Shown here piece by piece: positions 8,635-15,488 of a DNA stretch of 34,101 nucleotides (positions are counted from its first letter, which is position 1; every line of letters starts with the position of its first letter). The stretch covers positions 1 through 34,101 of the forward strand of contig JAIFMG010000198.1 of NCBI GenBank assembly GCA_020048645.1, written 5' to 3'. Source of the DNA: Bacteroidota bacterium (lineage in GTDB: Bacteria > Bacteroidota > Bacteroidia > Bacteroidales > UBA6013). The notes beneath the pieces are model-generated. The model worked only from the letters and a program-made list of their open reading frames with translations, did not search any database and was not told the DNA's origin. A program made the translations under genes and the position numbers.

Positions 8635-8686
8635 CGGCCAGAAAGAGAAAGGCTCTTTCGAACCACGAAAATATCCTATTCAGTTA

Positions 8687-10273
8687 ATGGAAGTCAACGT
8701 CACTTTTGAAGACCTGGGCCTGTCGCCATCGACACTCGCGGCCCTGAAAGCCAAAGGCTTTGAGAAGCCTACCCCCATCCAAGCAGAGACCATCCCCGAA
8801 CTTTTGGCGGGCCATACCGACCTGATCGCGCAAGCGCAGACGGGTACGGGCAAGACAGCGGCCTTCGGATTGCCCCTGATTGAGAAGCTCCAGCCGGACG
8901 CAGGCTACGTCCAAGCCCTGATCCTGGCGCCAACACGCGAACTTGCCCTGCAAGTTACCGAAGAAATCAACTCGCTCCAGGGCGACAAGCAATTGCGCAT
9001 CACGACCATCTACGGCGGAGCCTCCATCGGAGACCAGATCCGCAAGCTCAAACGGGGCGTGGACATCGTCGTGGGGACCCCCGGACGCGTCATCGACCTG
9101 ATGCAGCGCAAAGAACTCTCCATCTCCCAGGTCAGCTACGTCGTCCTCGACGAAGCCGACGAAATGCTCAACATGGGCTTCCTCGAAGATGTCGAGGAAA
9201 TCCTCAAGCACACCCCCGAAGGGCGGCACATGCTGCTCTTTTCGGCCACCATGCCCCAGCGCATCAAGACCCTGGCCAAGAACTACATGGCCGACCACAA
9301 GATCATCTCCGTCAAAAAAGAGGAGCTGACCACCAACCTCACCGACCAGATCTACTTCGAGGTCCGCAACTCCGAGAAGTTCGAGGCCCTGACCCGCATC
9401 ATCGACATCGAGCCTGAGTTCTACGGCATCATCTTCTGCCGCACCAAAGTCTCATGCGAGGAAGTCGCCAACGGCCTCATGGGACGCAGCTACGACGCCG
9501 AGGCCCTCCACGGCGACCTGACGCAGCCCGCCCGCGAGCGCATCATGCGCAAGTTCAAGCAGCAGCAGTTGCGCATCCTCGTGGCCACCGACGTGGCCGC
9601 CCGCGGCATCGACGTGGACAACCTCTCGCACGTGATCAACTACTCCCTGCCCCAGGATCCCGAGTCCTACGTCCACCGCATCGGCCGGACAGGACGCGCC
9701 GGAAACGAAGGCACGGCCATCACCTTCATCACGCCCTCCGAGTACCGCCAGCTCAAGCGCATCCGCGAATACGCCAACTCCGAAATCCGCAAGCAGAAAC
9801 TGCCCGAGGTCGAGGACATCATCGCCCTCAAACGCGAAAAGATCTACCACGACGTGGTCTCCACCGTCGAGGTCCAGTCGCACGAGGACTACCAGACCAT
9901 GGCCGACCAGATCCTGGCCGAAATCACCCCCAAGGAGGCCGTGGCCGCCCTGCTCAAGATCGCCTACAAGGACGAGCTTGACCCGGAAAACTACGCCCGC
10001 ATCGGCAGTGGTGGCAAAATCCGCATGGACACCGCCGGAACCACTCGCCTGTTCATCGCCAAGGGCAAGCTCGACAACATGACTCCCCGCCGCATCGTGG
10101 ATTTCGTCCGCGAGCACATCAACATCCGCAACACCATGATCGACAACGTGGAAGTGTTCGAGCAGTTCTCCTTCGTCACCCTGCCTTTCCGCGAGGCCGA
10201 AGAACTGCTGCACATCTTCCAGGAAAACAGCCGCGGCCGTCGTCCGCTGGTCGAAAAGGCCCAAGGCAAGTAA
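8687..10273 (+). CDS. deaD: DEAD-box RNA helicase with DbpA-type RNA-binding domain
   Basis: All helicase motifs are present: Q motif GFEKPTPIQ (24-32), AQTGTGKT (49-56), PTRELALQ, GG, TPGR, DEAD (155-158), SAT (186-188), ARGID and HRIGRTGR (330-337). Residues about 440-522 form a DbpA-like RNA-binding domain (TRLFIAKGKLDNMTPRRIVDFV). Such enzymes unwind RNA during ribosome assembly, mRNA turnover and cold adaptation. The frame is open far upstream, but MEVNVTFEDLGL at 8687 matches the family N-terminus and follows the promoter. At 528 residues it lacks the long basic tail many Bacteroidota homologues have. A strong hairpin terminator follows 33 bp after the stop. Confidence 0.95.
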   Translation: MEVNVTFEDLGLSPSTLAALKAKGFEKPTPIQAETIPELLAGHTDLIAQAQTGTGKTAAFGLPLIEKLQPDAGYVQALILAPTRELALQVTEEINSLQGDKQLRITTIYGGASIGDQIRKLKRGVDIVVGTPGRVIDLMQRKELSISQVSYVVLDEADEMLNMGFLEDVEEILKHTPEGRHMLLFSATMPQRIKTLAKNYMADHKIISVKKEELTTNLTDQIYFEVRNSEKFEALTRIIDIEPEFYGIIFCRTKVSCEEVANGLMGRSYDAEALHGDLTQPARERIMRKFKQQQLRILVATDVAARGIDVDNLSHVINYSLPQDPESYVHRIGRTGRAGNEGTAITFITPSEYRQLKRIREYANSEIRKQKLPEVEDIIALKREKIYHDVVSTVEVQSHEDYQTMADQILAEITPKEAVAALLKIAYKDELDPENYARIGSGGKIRMDTAGTTRLFIAKGKLDNMTPRRIVDFVREHINIRNTMIDNVEVFEQFSFVTLPFREAEELLHIFQENSRGRRPLVEKAQGK

Positions 10274-10305
10274 TCCTCACCAAGGATCCTTCCTTCCAAC
10301 CCAAC

Positions 10306-10345
10306 AAAAGCCGCCCGGGATTCGATTCCTGGGCGGCTTTTTTTT
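10306..10345 (+). terminator. Rho-independent terminator of the helicase gene
   Basis: A 14-bp stem with one mismatch (AAAGCCGCCCGGGA / TCCTGGGCGGCTTT) around the loop TTCGAT, ending in eight T. It lies 33 bp after the helicase stop codon. Confidence 0.9.
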
Positions 10346-10803
10346 ACATCCCAACCCTCCCTGCCACAAGAAGCAGAGGGCGAGAACCCGCGAGCTACCC
10401 ACACATCCCAAAAGCCCCGAAGGGGCGCAATAAGCCAGCGAGGGCCACGCCAGATGCTGAAACACACCCATCGCCAGCGTGGTGTTACATTTGGATAGGA
10501 ATGAACGCTAAGGGCACAAATCCTGCGCACTTCACGGATAAAGTCTTGAAATTCAATCTATTACCGAATCTCGTTTGCCATTGGCCACAACTTTCCATTT
10601 GTCTCAACGGTTTGTCGAGCCTTGTCGCGAAAGTCGCCTGGAAACCCGTGCCCAGGGTGAGCTGGCTTTGGGGGCGTGTATTGGAACATCCTTGCAAGAC
10701 TTTGAGGACCGAGATACCCAAGATCTTGCGCTTGGGCAAAGAAAAGTGGACTTAATTTCTTGAAATCTAGCCGATTGCGAGCTTTTCAGCAGACCCAAAA
10801 TAA
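10346..10803. other. Gene-free junction before the AT-rich block
   Basis: The stretch holds a small GCCCC-GAA-GGGGC hairpin at 10414-10426 and an isolated TACATTTG (10486-10493) that matches a -7 element but lacks a -33 partner. Short frames of 62-84 residues on both strands overlap each other and have no family resemblance. Nothing else was recognised. Confidence 0.5.
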
Positions 10804-10885
10804 CCATAACGAAAAATTATAGCCGCCGTTTTGCGCTTGTGTTGCGTCTGCGGCAAGCGCAAAGTGTTCGCTATAAAATGTTAGC
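10804..10885 (-). repeat. attC-like recombination site 1 (after the Rpn gene)
   Basis: On the minus strand the site opens with GCTAAC (10885-10880), which contains the TAA stop of the Rpn gene, and closes with GTTATGG (10810-10804). Inside are an outer imperfect pairing (TTTTATAGC / GCTATAATTT) and a perfect 10-bp inner stem (TTTGCGCTTG 10830-10839 / CAAGCGCAAA 10854-10863). The 14-nt loop tgttgcgYctgcgg is shared with site 2. Nested imperfect hairpin, AAC/GTT ends and contact with the stop codon are the hallmarks of integron attC sites; the R cores each deviate from consensus. Confidence 0.5.
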
Positions 10886-11726
10886 TGTTGTTCTTCATTT
10901 CGTTGATTAATTTTTCTATCGTTTCAACTTTAAGTTTTGTATATTTCACTATTTTCTCAATTGGCTCATTATTAACTATCATTTCTTTCGCTATTTCAAT
11001 CGCTTTCTTTTCTTCTGCTCTTTCTTCGGCTAATTCAAGTGTTCCTTTTTCGTCTTGTTCTCGCATTTGAGCATATTCGTATTCTTCTAACTCTTCTTTT
11101 GTCCAATTGTGTTTTTCTGCGTCTTTGTATGCGGAAAGCAAACCTGTATCAGTCGTATTTTCAGGTATTACGGCTAAATTTTCCGAGTTTTTAATGAAAT
11201 ATATCCATTTATCTATTAAATTATCCAAATCTTCGAGTTCCTTTTTGAATTTTGGCAATTCTATAAAGTTAAATTCCAAATCTTTAAGTTTACGTTCGCT
11301 CGTTTCGATATCCATTATCAAATGTAGCGAAATATAATTCGGGCTGTCAAAATAATAAAAATCCAAGATGCCGATAAAAATCATCGGTTTCAATTTTAGA
11401 TATTCATCTCCGCTATCAATTTGAGAGGAATATCCTTTTGCGCCATAATATTGAATGCGTTTGTCTAATCCTTTTTTATCAGTCAGTTGCATTTCGACAA
11501 TAAAAATATTTCCGCTTTCATCTGTCGCTTTTACATCTATGACAGTTACTTTAAGTCCTTTTATTTTCGGAAATTGAAACGGATTTAACAATGAGATATT
11601 CTTAATTTTATTTTGATTTTCTAATTTTAAAACAGCATTTAGAAATGAAATGAGAATTTCTTTTTTGTTCTCATTTCCAAAAATCTTTCGGAATGCAATA
11701 TCGTTTTTTATATCAACAAATTTCAT
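10881..11726 (-). CDS. Rpn family recombination-promoting nuclease / PD-(D/E)XK transposase-like protein
   Basis: The 281-residue protein opens with MKFVDIKNDIAFRKIFGNENKKEILISFLN, typical of the Rpn/PDDEXK_2 family, and carries the nuclease core as IDVKATDESGNIFIVEMQ (Asp, then Glu-x-Gln). Rpn proteins are DNA endonucleases linked to recA-independent recombination; some act in anti-phage defence with small variants from an internal start. The C-terminal 70 residues are charged and helical. ATG at 11726 is the natural start. The gene is AT-rich, lies between the two attC-like sites and its stop codon is inside site 1, consistent with a promoterless cassette. Family call firm, biological role open. 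Confidence 0.85.
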   Translation of the reverse strand: MKFVDIKNDIAFRKIFGNENKKEILISFLNAVLKLENQNKIKNISLLNPFQFPKIKGLKVTVIDVKATDESGNIFIVEMQLTDKKGLDKRIQYYGAKGYSSQIDSGDEYLKLKPMIFIGILDFYYFDSPNYISLHLIMDIETSERKLKDLEFNFIELPKFKKELEDLDNLIDKWIYFIKNSENLAVIPENTTDTGLLSAYKDAEKHNWTKEELEEYEYAQMREQDEKGTLELAEERAEEKKAIEIAKEMIVNNEPIEKIVKYTKLKVETIEKLINEMKNNS

Positions 11727-11810
11727 TTTGTTCTAATTTTAGTTATTTCAACAAATACGAAATTATCAATAATTTTCCAATTTTTACTCAATTTTATTTT
11801 TTTTATTGCC

Positions 11811-11915
11811 ACTAACGGAAAGCAATATGTAGCGATTTTTTTTTATTTTGGCTTGTGTTGCGCCTGCGGCAAGCCAAAATAAAAAAACAACTGACTGCTA
11901 TATTGCATGTTATGC
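11811..11915 (-). repeat. attC-like recombination site 2 (after the AAA_13 ATPase gene)
   Basis: On the minus strand the site begins with GCATAAC (11915-11909), four nucleotides after the ATPase stop, and ends with GTTAGTG (11817-11811). The core is a perfect 18-bp stem (11838-11855 with 11870-11887) around a 14-nt loop differing from site 1 by one base. Outside it, GCAATATAGC pairs imperfectly with GCTACATATTGC, giving unpaired bases on one side as in attC sites. The long U/A stem could also act as a terminator. Confidence 0.5.
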
Positions 11916-11918
11916 AAA

Positions 11919-14210
11919 TTATTTTATACATATTTTCATTGCATCTTTCGTTTTTAATTTCAATTCTTTACGATTAATTGTTGATGATAAATTTTGATTA
12001 CTATGATGAAATTCTTTTGAATAATCGTTTAATTCACATAGTAATTCAAAATCACCATTTGTTTTTAGTTGAAATAAACTACCTGAATTTTCAGCATTTC
12101 TTACCTTGTCAATAAATTGTCCTAACCATTCTTTACTTGTAAAGTGTTTTGGAAATCTTAACCTTAAATTACCTTCCAGTAATCTACGTAAAGCACAAGC
12201 TACATTTAATAAATCGCCTTCATCTTTTTCTGCAAATGAATCAACAATATGAAAATCTCTTAAATATTCTGAAAGCATTTGTTTCTCTATATCCCACTTT
12301 TTCAATATACTACTACCATTTTCGTTTGATAATTCCAAAGGAAGTATTTCAATATTTGATGTTTGCCAAAGTTTTTGAGCAAATAATAAATTATGCGTTA
12401 AAACAATTACTTGTGTATTCATTTTTTCAACTAAACTTGTAATTCGTTGAGTTGTCGCTGAAATTCTATGAATGTCAAGACTCGAAATTGGGTCGTCAAT
12501 TACAATAACCTTTTTTGGTAGCTCGTCTCTTTTTGAAATAAGCGTTGCAAGAAATACAGCAAAAGCAAGTGTAGTTTTATCGCCTTCACTTAAAGTATTT
12601 TTGAAAGACGCTTTTTTTTCATCAGTTTTCGAAGAACCAAGTTCTATTTTAGTTCCTTTTAAATCAATGTAATAATTTATATTAGGTTTTCCGCCAATAA
12701 AATTAGGTTTTTCGAAAACAATTTTAAAATCGTCCGTAAATTTTTCTAAATTCCCATTGATATATTTTGCAAATGAAGTCACAAATGTCTCAAAACGTTT
12801 TTTATGGTTTTCTCTCTTTTGCTTTTTATCATTTTCAATGGTTCTATACTGCTTATCTTGCTCCTTCCATTTTTCACAAAGATTATTTACCTTTAAATCA
12901 AATCGCTTTAACGTATTTTCATAAATATTTAATTTGCCCTTTTCAATATCTAATTTATACTCACCTATTTCATTTTTCTTTTTGTTTATTAATTCATTGA
13001 ATTCATTTACATTTTGATTGTATTCATGCAATTGGTCTACACCCAATTTGAGCGTTGTATAAATTTCAATTATATCGTTGCTAACAAATAAATTTTTTAA
13101 TGGGTTTTGTTTTTTCTGGTCAAATAGAGTCTTTAATTTTAAATGAAAATTGTTCCACGTATTTTGCAAATCAGTATTATACTCTATCACAACTTCGTAG
13201 GCAATATGATTTTGCCAAAAATCATAAAGTCCTTTGTTTTCAATTAACAGGTTCTGTATCTTTAATAACTTTGTTTCATGAAATAGAGTTTCAAAATATT
13301 CAATTGTAGAATTTATTTTCTGAATGTGACCTTTGTATTCAAGACTAAAAAAATCTTTGTATGCAGCAATTAACTGATTTTCTTTGGTATCAGCACCACA
13401 AAAAGGACAACTGTCAGCTTTTAAGTATTCCAATCCTTCAATTAACCAATTATCATTGTTGTTGCAATTATTTTCAATATGTGTTTGAACTTTTTGTGTT
13501 GCTATTTCAGAAAGTCTAACAAAGTCAAGAGCCAATATTTTTTCAATTTCTATTAACTCTAACAATTTAATATTTATAGCATTAAGTGGTTTCTTTTTAA
13601 TTAATATGTCGAATTGCTCAATAGATTTTATTATTTGTTTTTGATTCTCAATTTTAAAAGTTAAATTTTGTTGTTTTGCAAGCCAAATAAAACGGTCAAA
13701 AGTTAAAGGTGCAATAATGAATTTTTCTATTTCTAATTTTGTGATTTTTAATTGTGTAGCAAGTTCTCTTGTTCTATTATCTAATTCAATCAATTCTTTT
13801 TCGCAATCAATATTTTCTTTCCCTAAAATTAGAGAATGAATATTCTTTTTATGTTCCGATTCAACTCTATGAGCGACATACACATTTTCTGCTGTGAAAA
13901 ATGAATCAAATATTTCTAAATCATCAAATTGATTATCCCAAGTGTTATTTTCAAATTTTATAGTTTTATCCGTAAATCTAAAATTGACCAAAGGTTTTTC
14001 CGTTTTGAAAGTTGTTTTTCTGCCGATAAGAATATCAGAATTTTGAGTTTGCAATGATTTAAATATTTGGGCAAGCGTAGTTTTTCCATATCCGTTGTCG
14101 GCATAGATTAATGTCAATTTGTTGAGATTCCCGTTCCAATCAGGTGTTGATTTTGAACTAAAATTAACAAATTTACCAATATTTTTTATCGCTATTATCT
14201 TGTCAAGCAT
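11919..14210 (-). CDS. AAA_13-type zinc-hook ATPase, RloC/PrrC-like
   Basis: A 763-residue SMC/ABC-type ATPase: Walker A YADNGYGKTT (36-45), long coiled coils about 130-470 interrupted by a CPFCG zinc-hook-like motif (268-272; only one CxxC per chain, as needed for dimeric hooks), ABC signature LSEGDKTT (540-547), Walker B VIVIDDPISSLD (568-579) and H-loop LTHN. The AAA_13 family includes the anticodon nucleases PrrC and RloC. The tail contains R-x3-E (675-679) and FHH (734-736), reminiscent of the Arg-Glu-His triad of those nucleases, but the same residues may simply be conserved in non-nuclease members. No restriction-modification genes adjoin it. ATG at 14210 follows repeat copy B by about 50 bp; site 2 follows the stop. 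Confidence 0.85.
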   Translation of the reverse strand: MLDKIIAIKNIGKFVNFSSKSTPDWNGNLNKLTLIYADNGYGKTTLAQIFKSLQTQNSDILIGRKTTFKTEKPLVNFRFTDKTIKFENNTWDNQFDDLEIFDSFFTAENVYVAHRVESEHKKNIHSLILGKENIDCEKELIELDNRTRELATQLKITKLEIEKFIIAPLTFDRFIWLAKQQNLTFKIENQKQIIKSIEQFDILIKKKPLNAINIKLLELIEIEKILALDFVRLSEIATQKVQTHIENNCNNNDNWLIEGLEYLKADSCPFCGADTKENQLIAAYKDFFSLEYKGHIQKINSTIEYFETLFHETKLLKIQNLLIENKGLYDFWQNHIAYEVVIEYNTDLQNTWNNFHLKLKTLFDQKKQNPLKNLFVSNDIIEIYTTLKLGVDQLHEYNQNVNEFNELINKKKNEIGEYKLDIEKGKLNIYENTLKRFDLKVNNLCEKWKEQDKQYRTIENDKKQKRENHKKRFETFVTSFAKYINGNLEKFTDDFKIVFEKPNFIGGKPNINYYIDLKGTKIELGSSKTDEKKASFKNTLSEGDKTTLAFAVFLATLISKRDELPKKVIVIDDPISSLDIHRISATTQRITSLVEKMNTQVIVLTHNLLFAQKLWQTSNIEILPLELSNENGSSILKKWDIEKQMLSEYLRDFHIVDSFAEKDEGDLLNVACALRRLLEGNLRLRFPKHFTSKEWLGQFIDKVRNAENSGSLFQLKTNGDFELLCELNDYSKEFHHSNQNLSSTINRKELKLKTKDAMKICIK

Positions 14211-14250
14211 ATTTTCATTTTTTTGTTGCTTTTTCGGTCTGTTCCATTTT

Positions 14251-14257
14251 GCATAAC
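14251..14257 (-). other. GTTATGC core-site-like heptamer upstream of the ATPase
   Basis: The minus strand reads GTTATGC right where repeat B ends and 41 bp before the ATPase start. It differs from the attC/attI core consensus GTTRRRY at one position, and its complement GCATAAC opens attC-like site 2. If real, the ATPase segment runs from this core to site 2 like a gene cassette. Confidence 0.3.
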
Positions 14258-14258
14258 G

Positions 14259-14545
14259 TCATCACTTCCACCATCCTCAATTCCTACCCCAAAGCGCAAT
14301 TGCGCATGAAGACTCAAACGCAAAGGTCCCAAAGCCGCGCCAATCCGTCAAAATCCGAATCGACAGTTTTTGGAACTTCAGCAGCCGGCTTTGGCCTTGG
14401 ACATCCGCGGTTTTGAAAGGTAGCATGTTCCTCGGGGCGGGTGAATTGACGACAGCCAAAGATACAGACTATGCTTTCGAAAAGCAAGCGCCCGTGTGGT
14501 TTTTTTGGACGCGGGCGTGTCGTGCTTCGGGGTTTTGTCGCGGCT
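14259..14545 (-). repeat. Interspersed repeat, copy B
   Basis: Nearly identical to copy C over about 270 bp, including a GCGCAATTGCGC palindrome (14294-14305). It ends about 50 bp before the ATPase start on the minus strand. Its far side departs from A and C after cgtgcttcggggttttgtcgc and leads, near 14632, into the broken DUF1016 gene. No trustworthy coding frame. Confidence 0.9.
14457..14488 (-). promoter_or_regulatory. Bacteroidota-type promoter inside repeat copy B
   Basis: On the minus strand CTTG (14488-14485), 20 nt, TATCTTTG (14464-14457). It points at the ATPase/Rpn cassettes with a leader of about 240 nt. Confidence 0.5.
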
Positions 14546-14631
14546 CCGCGAACCGCGAACCCGGTAGCGGTTCGCTGCGGACAAGAACGTTTGGCCAGAG
14601 GATCCATTGCGGTTGAGACTTGAACCCAGGC
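14546..14631. other. Unassigned junction between repeat B and the DUF1016 remnant
   Basis: GC-rich sequence with ccgcgaacccggtagcggtt; it matches neither copy A nor copy C. An open frame from the DUF1016 gene continues through it, but the residues no longer resemble that family. Confidence 0.4.
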
Positions 14632-15015
14632 CAAATAATGTGTCCAACTGAGTACAGTGTTTTCTTTTTCAGAAATCCTAATCGCCGATTGGGATTTCTC
14701 GGATATCCTAAGCACTGATTGTGAATTTGCATCTATCGAATAAAGCAGGTAGAACTTCCGCATGTTTTCAAGATTCTGTACGGAAAATCCCTTTCCAAAC
14801 TCTGCCGTAAGTTTGATAGAAAGTTCCTTTAAAATTTGTTTGCCATATTCGGCCCTTTTTTTTCCATGTTGTTCGTCTTCCACAATCATACGTCCTATTT
14901 CATAATTGGTATAAACCATGGTTTGGTTTACGGCACGAACCACATTTTGCCTTGCGGCTTGTAGAAGTTGTGCAATTTGGGCATATAGCTTATGATTGGC
15001 TGAAATATTGCTCAT
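14632..15015 (-). pseudogene. DUF1016 (YhcG-like PD-(D/E)XK nuclease) N-terminal fragment
   Basis: Residues 1-127 match the DUF1016 N-terminal domain: an initial helix pair (YAQIAQLLQAARQNVVRAVN), the hallmark YTNYEIGRMIVEDEQHGKKRAEYGKQIL and FSVQNLENMRKFYLLY, then LSWTHY. Full proteins continue with ARxFYxxE and a C-terminal PD-(D/E)XK nuclease to about 340 residues; that is missing. After about 14632 the frame runs on into repeat-B DNA with unrelated residues to 14314. DUF1016 proteins occur in defence islands and beside restriction systems. ATG at 15015 lies about 60 bp downstream of repeat copy C. The fragment is surely not a working nuclease. Confidence 0.75.
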
Positions 15016-15075
15016 GCTTCTATTCCAAATTTTGCAAATTGACTGCTGTGTTGTTTTTTAGGCATTTTGGTATCG

Positions 15076-15401
15076 TCATTGCTTCCACCCTCTTCAACAC
15101 CTACCCAAAAGCGCAATTGCGCATGAAGACTCAAACGCAAAGGTCCCAAAGCCGCGCCAATCCGTCAAAATCCGAATCGACAGGTTTGGGAAGTTCAGAA
15201 CCTGGCTTTGGCCTTGGACATCCGCGGTTTTGAAAGGTAGCATGTTCCTCGGGGCGGGTGAATTGACGATAGCCAAAGATACAGACTATGCTTTCGAAAA
15301 GCAAGCGCCCGTGTGGTTTTTTTGGACGCGGGCGCGTCGTGCTTCGGGGGCTTCGCCGCGGCTTCGCGAGTGCTTGGTGGTCAAGAAGATAGGCTCGCGC
15401 C
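15076..15401 (-). repeat. Interspersed repeat, copy C
   Basis: Closest to copy B over 15076-15355, and shares the outer ggtcaagaagataggct segment with copy A. It ends about 60 bp before the DUF1016 fragment on the minus strand. Contains the GCGCAATTGCGC palindrome and CCAAAGCC / GGCTTTGG segments able to pair at long range, a pairing kept in B but broken in A. Confidence 0.9.
15274..15305 (-). promoter_or_regulatory. Bacteroidota-type promoter inside repeat copy C
   Basis: On the minus strand CTTG (15305-15302), 20 nt, TATCTTTG (15281-15274), reading toward the DUF1016 fragment with a leader of about 250 nt. Confidence 0.5.
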
Positions 15402-15409
15402 CAGGGCAG

Positions 15410-15453
15410 AAAGGCCAGGCCGCGCCCATCGTCGTGGGCAGGACCTGGCCTTT
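15410..15453 (-). terminator. Hairpin after the tandem jelly-roll protein gene
   Basis: A 10-bp perfect stem AAAGGCCAGG / CCTGGCCTTT encloses a second hairpin GCCCA-TCGTCG-TGGGC. It starts 35 bp past the stop of the 460-residue gene and probably insulates it from repeat C. There is no long T run, so efficiency is uncertain. Confidence 0.5.
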
Positions 15454-15488
15454 GCCAAGGTGGCACCGCGTTGGAAGGCGGTTGGCTA

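Noticed and set aside
7568-8686. Long open frame upstream of and in frame with the helicase
   Set aside because: It is antisense to the well-supported oxidoreductase gene and crosses a divergent promoter region; the family N-terminus starts at 8687.
10501-10755. 84-codon plus-strand frame downstream of a TACATTTG box
   Set aside because: No -33 box, no recognisable family, overlapped by equally long frames on both strands.
11811-11915. Plain rho-independent terminator
   Set aside because: An A/T-rich stem could terminate, but the nested outer pairing, AAC/GTT ends and the loop shared with 10804-10885 are better explained as an attC-like site; termination may be a secondary role.
11919-14210. 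Calling the ATPase RloC outright
   Set aside because: Only one hook motif and a generic tail match could be seen; AAA_13 has many members without nuclease function.
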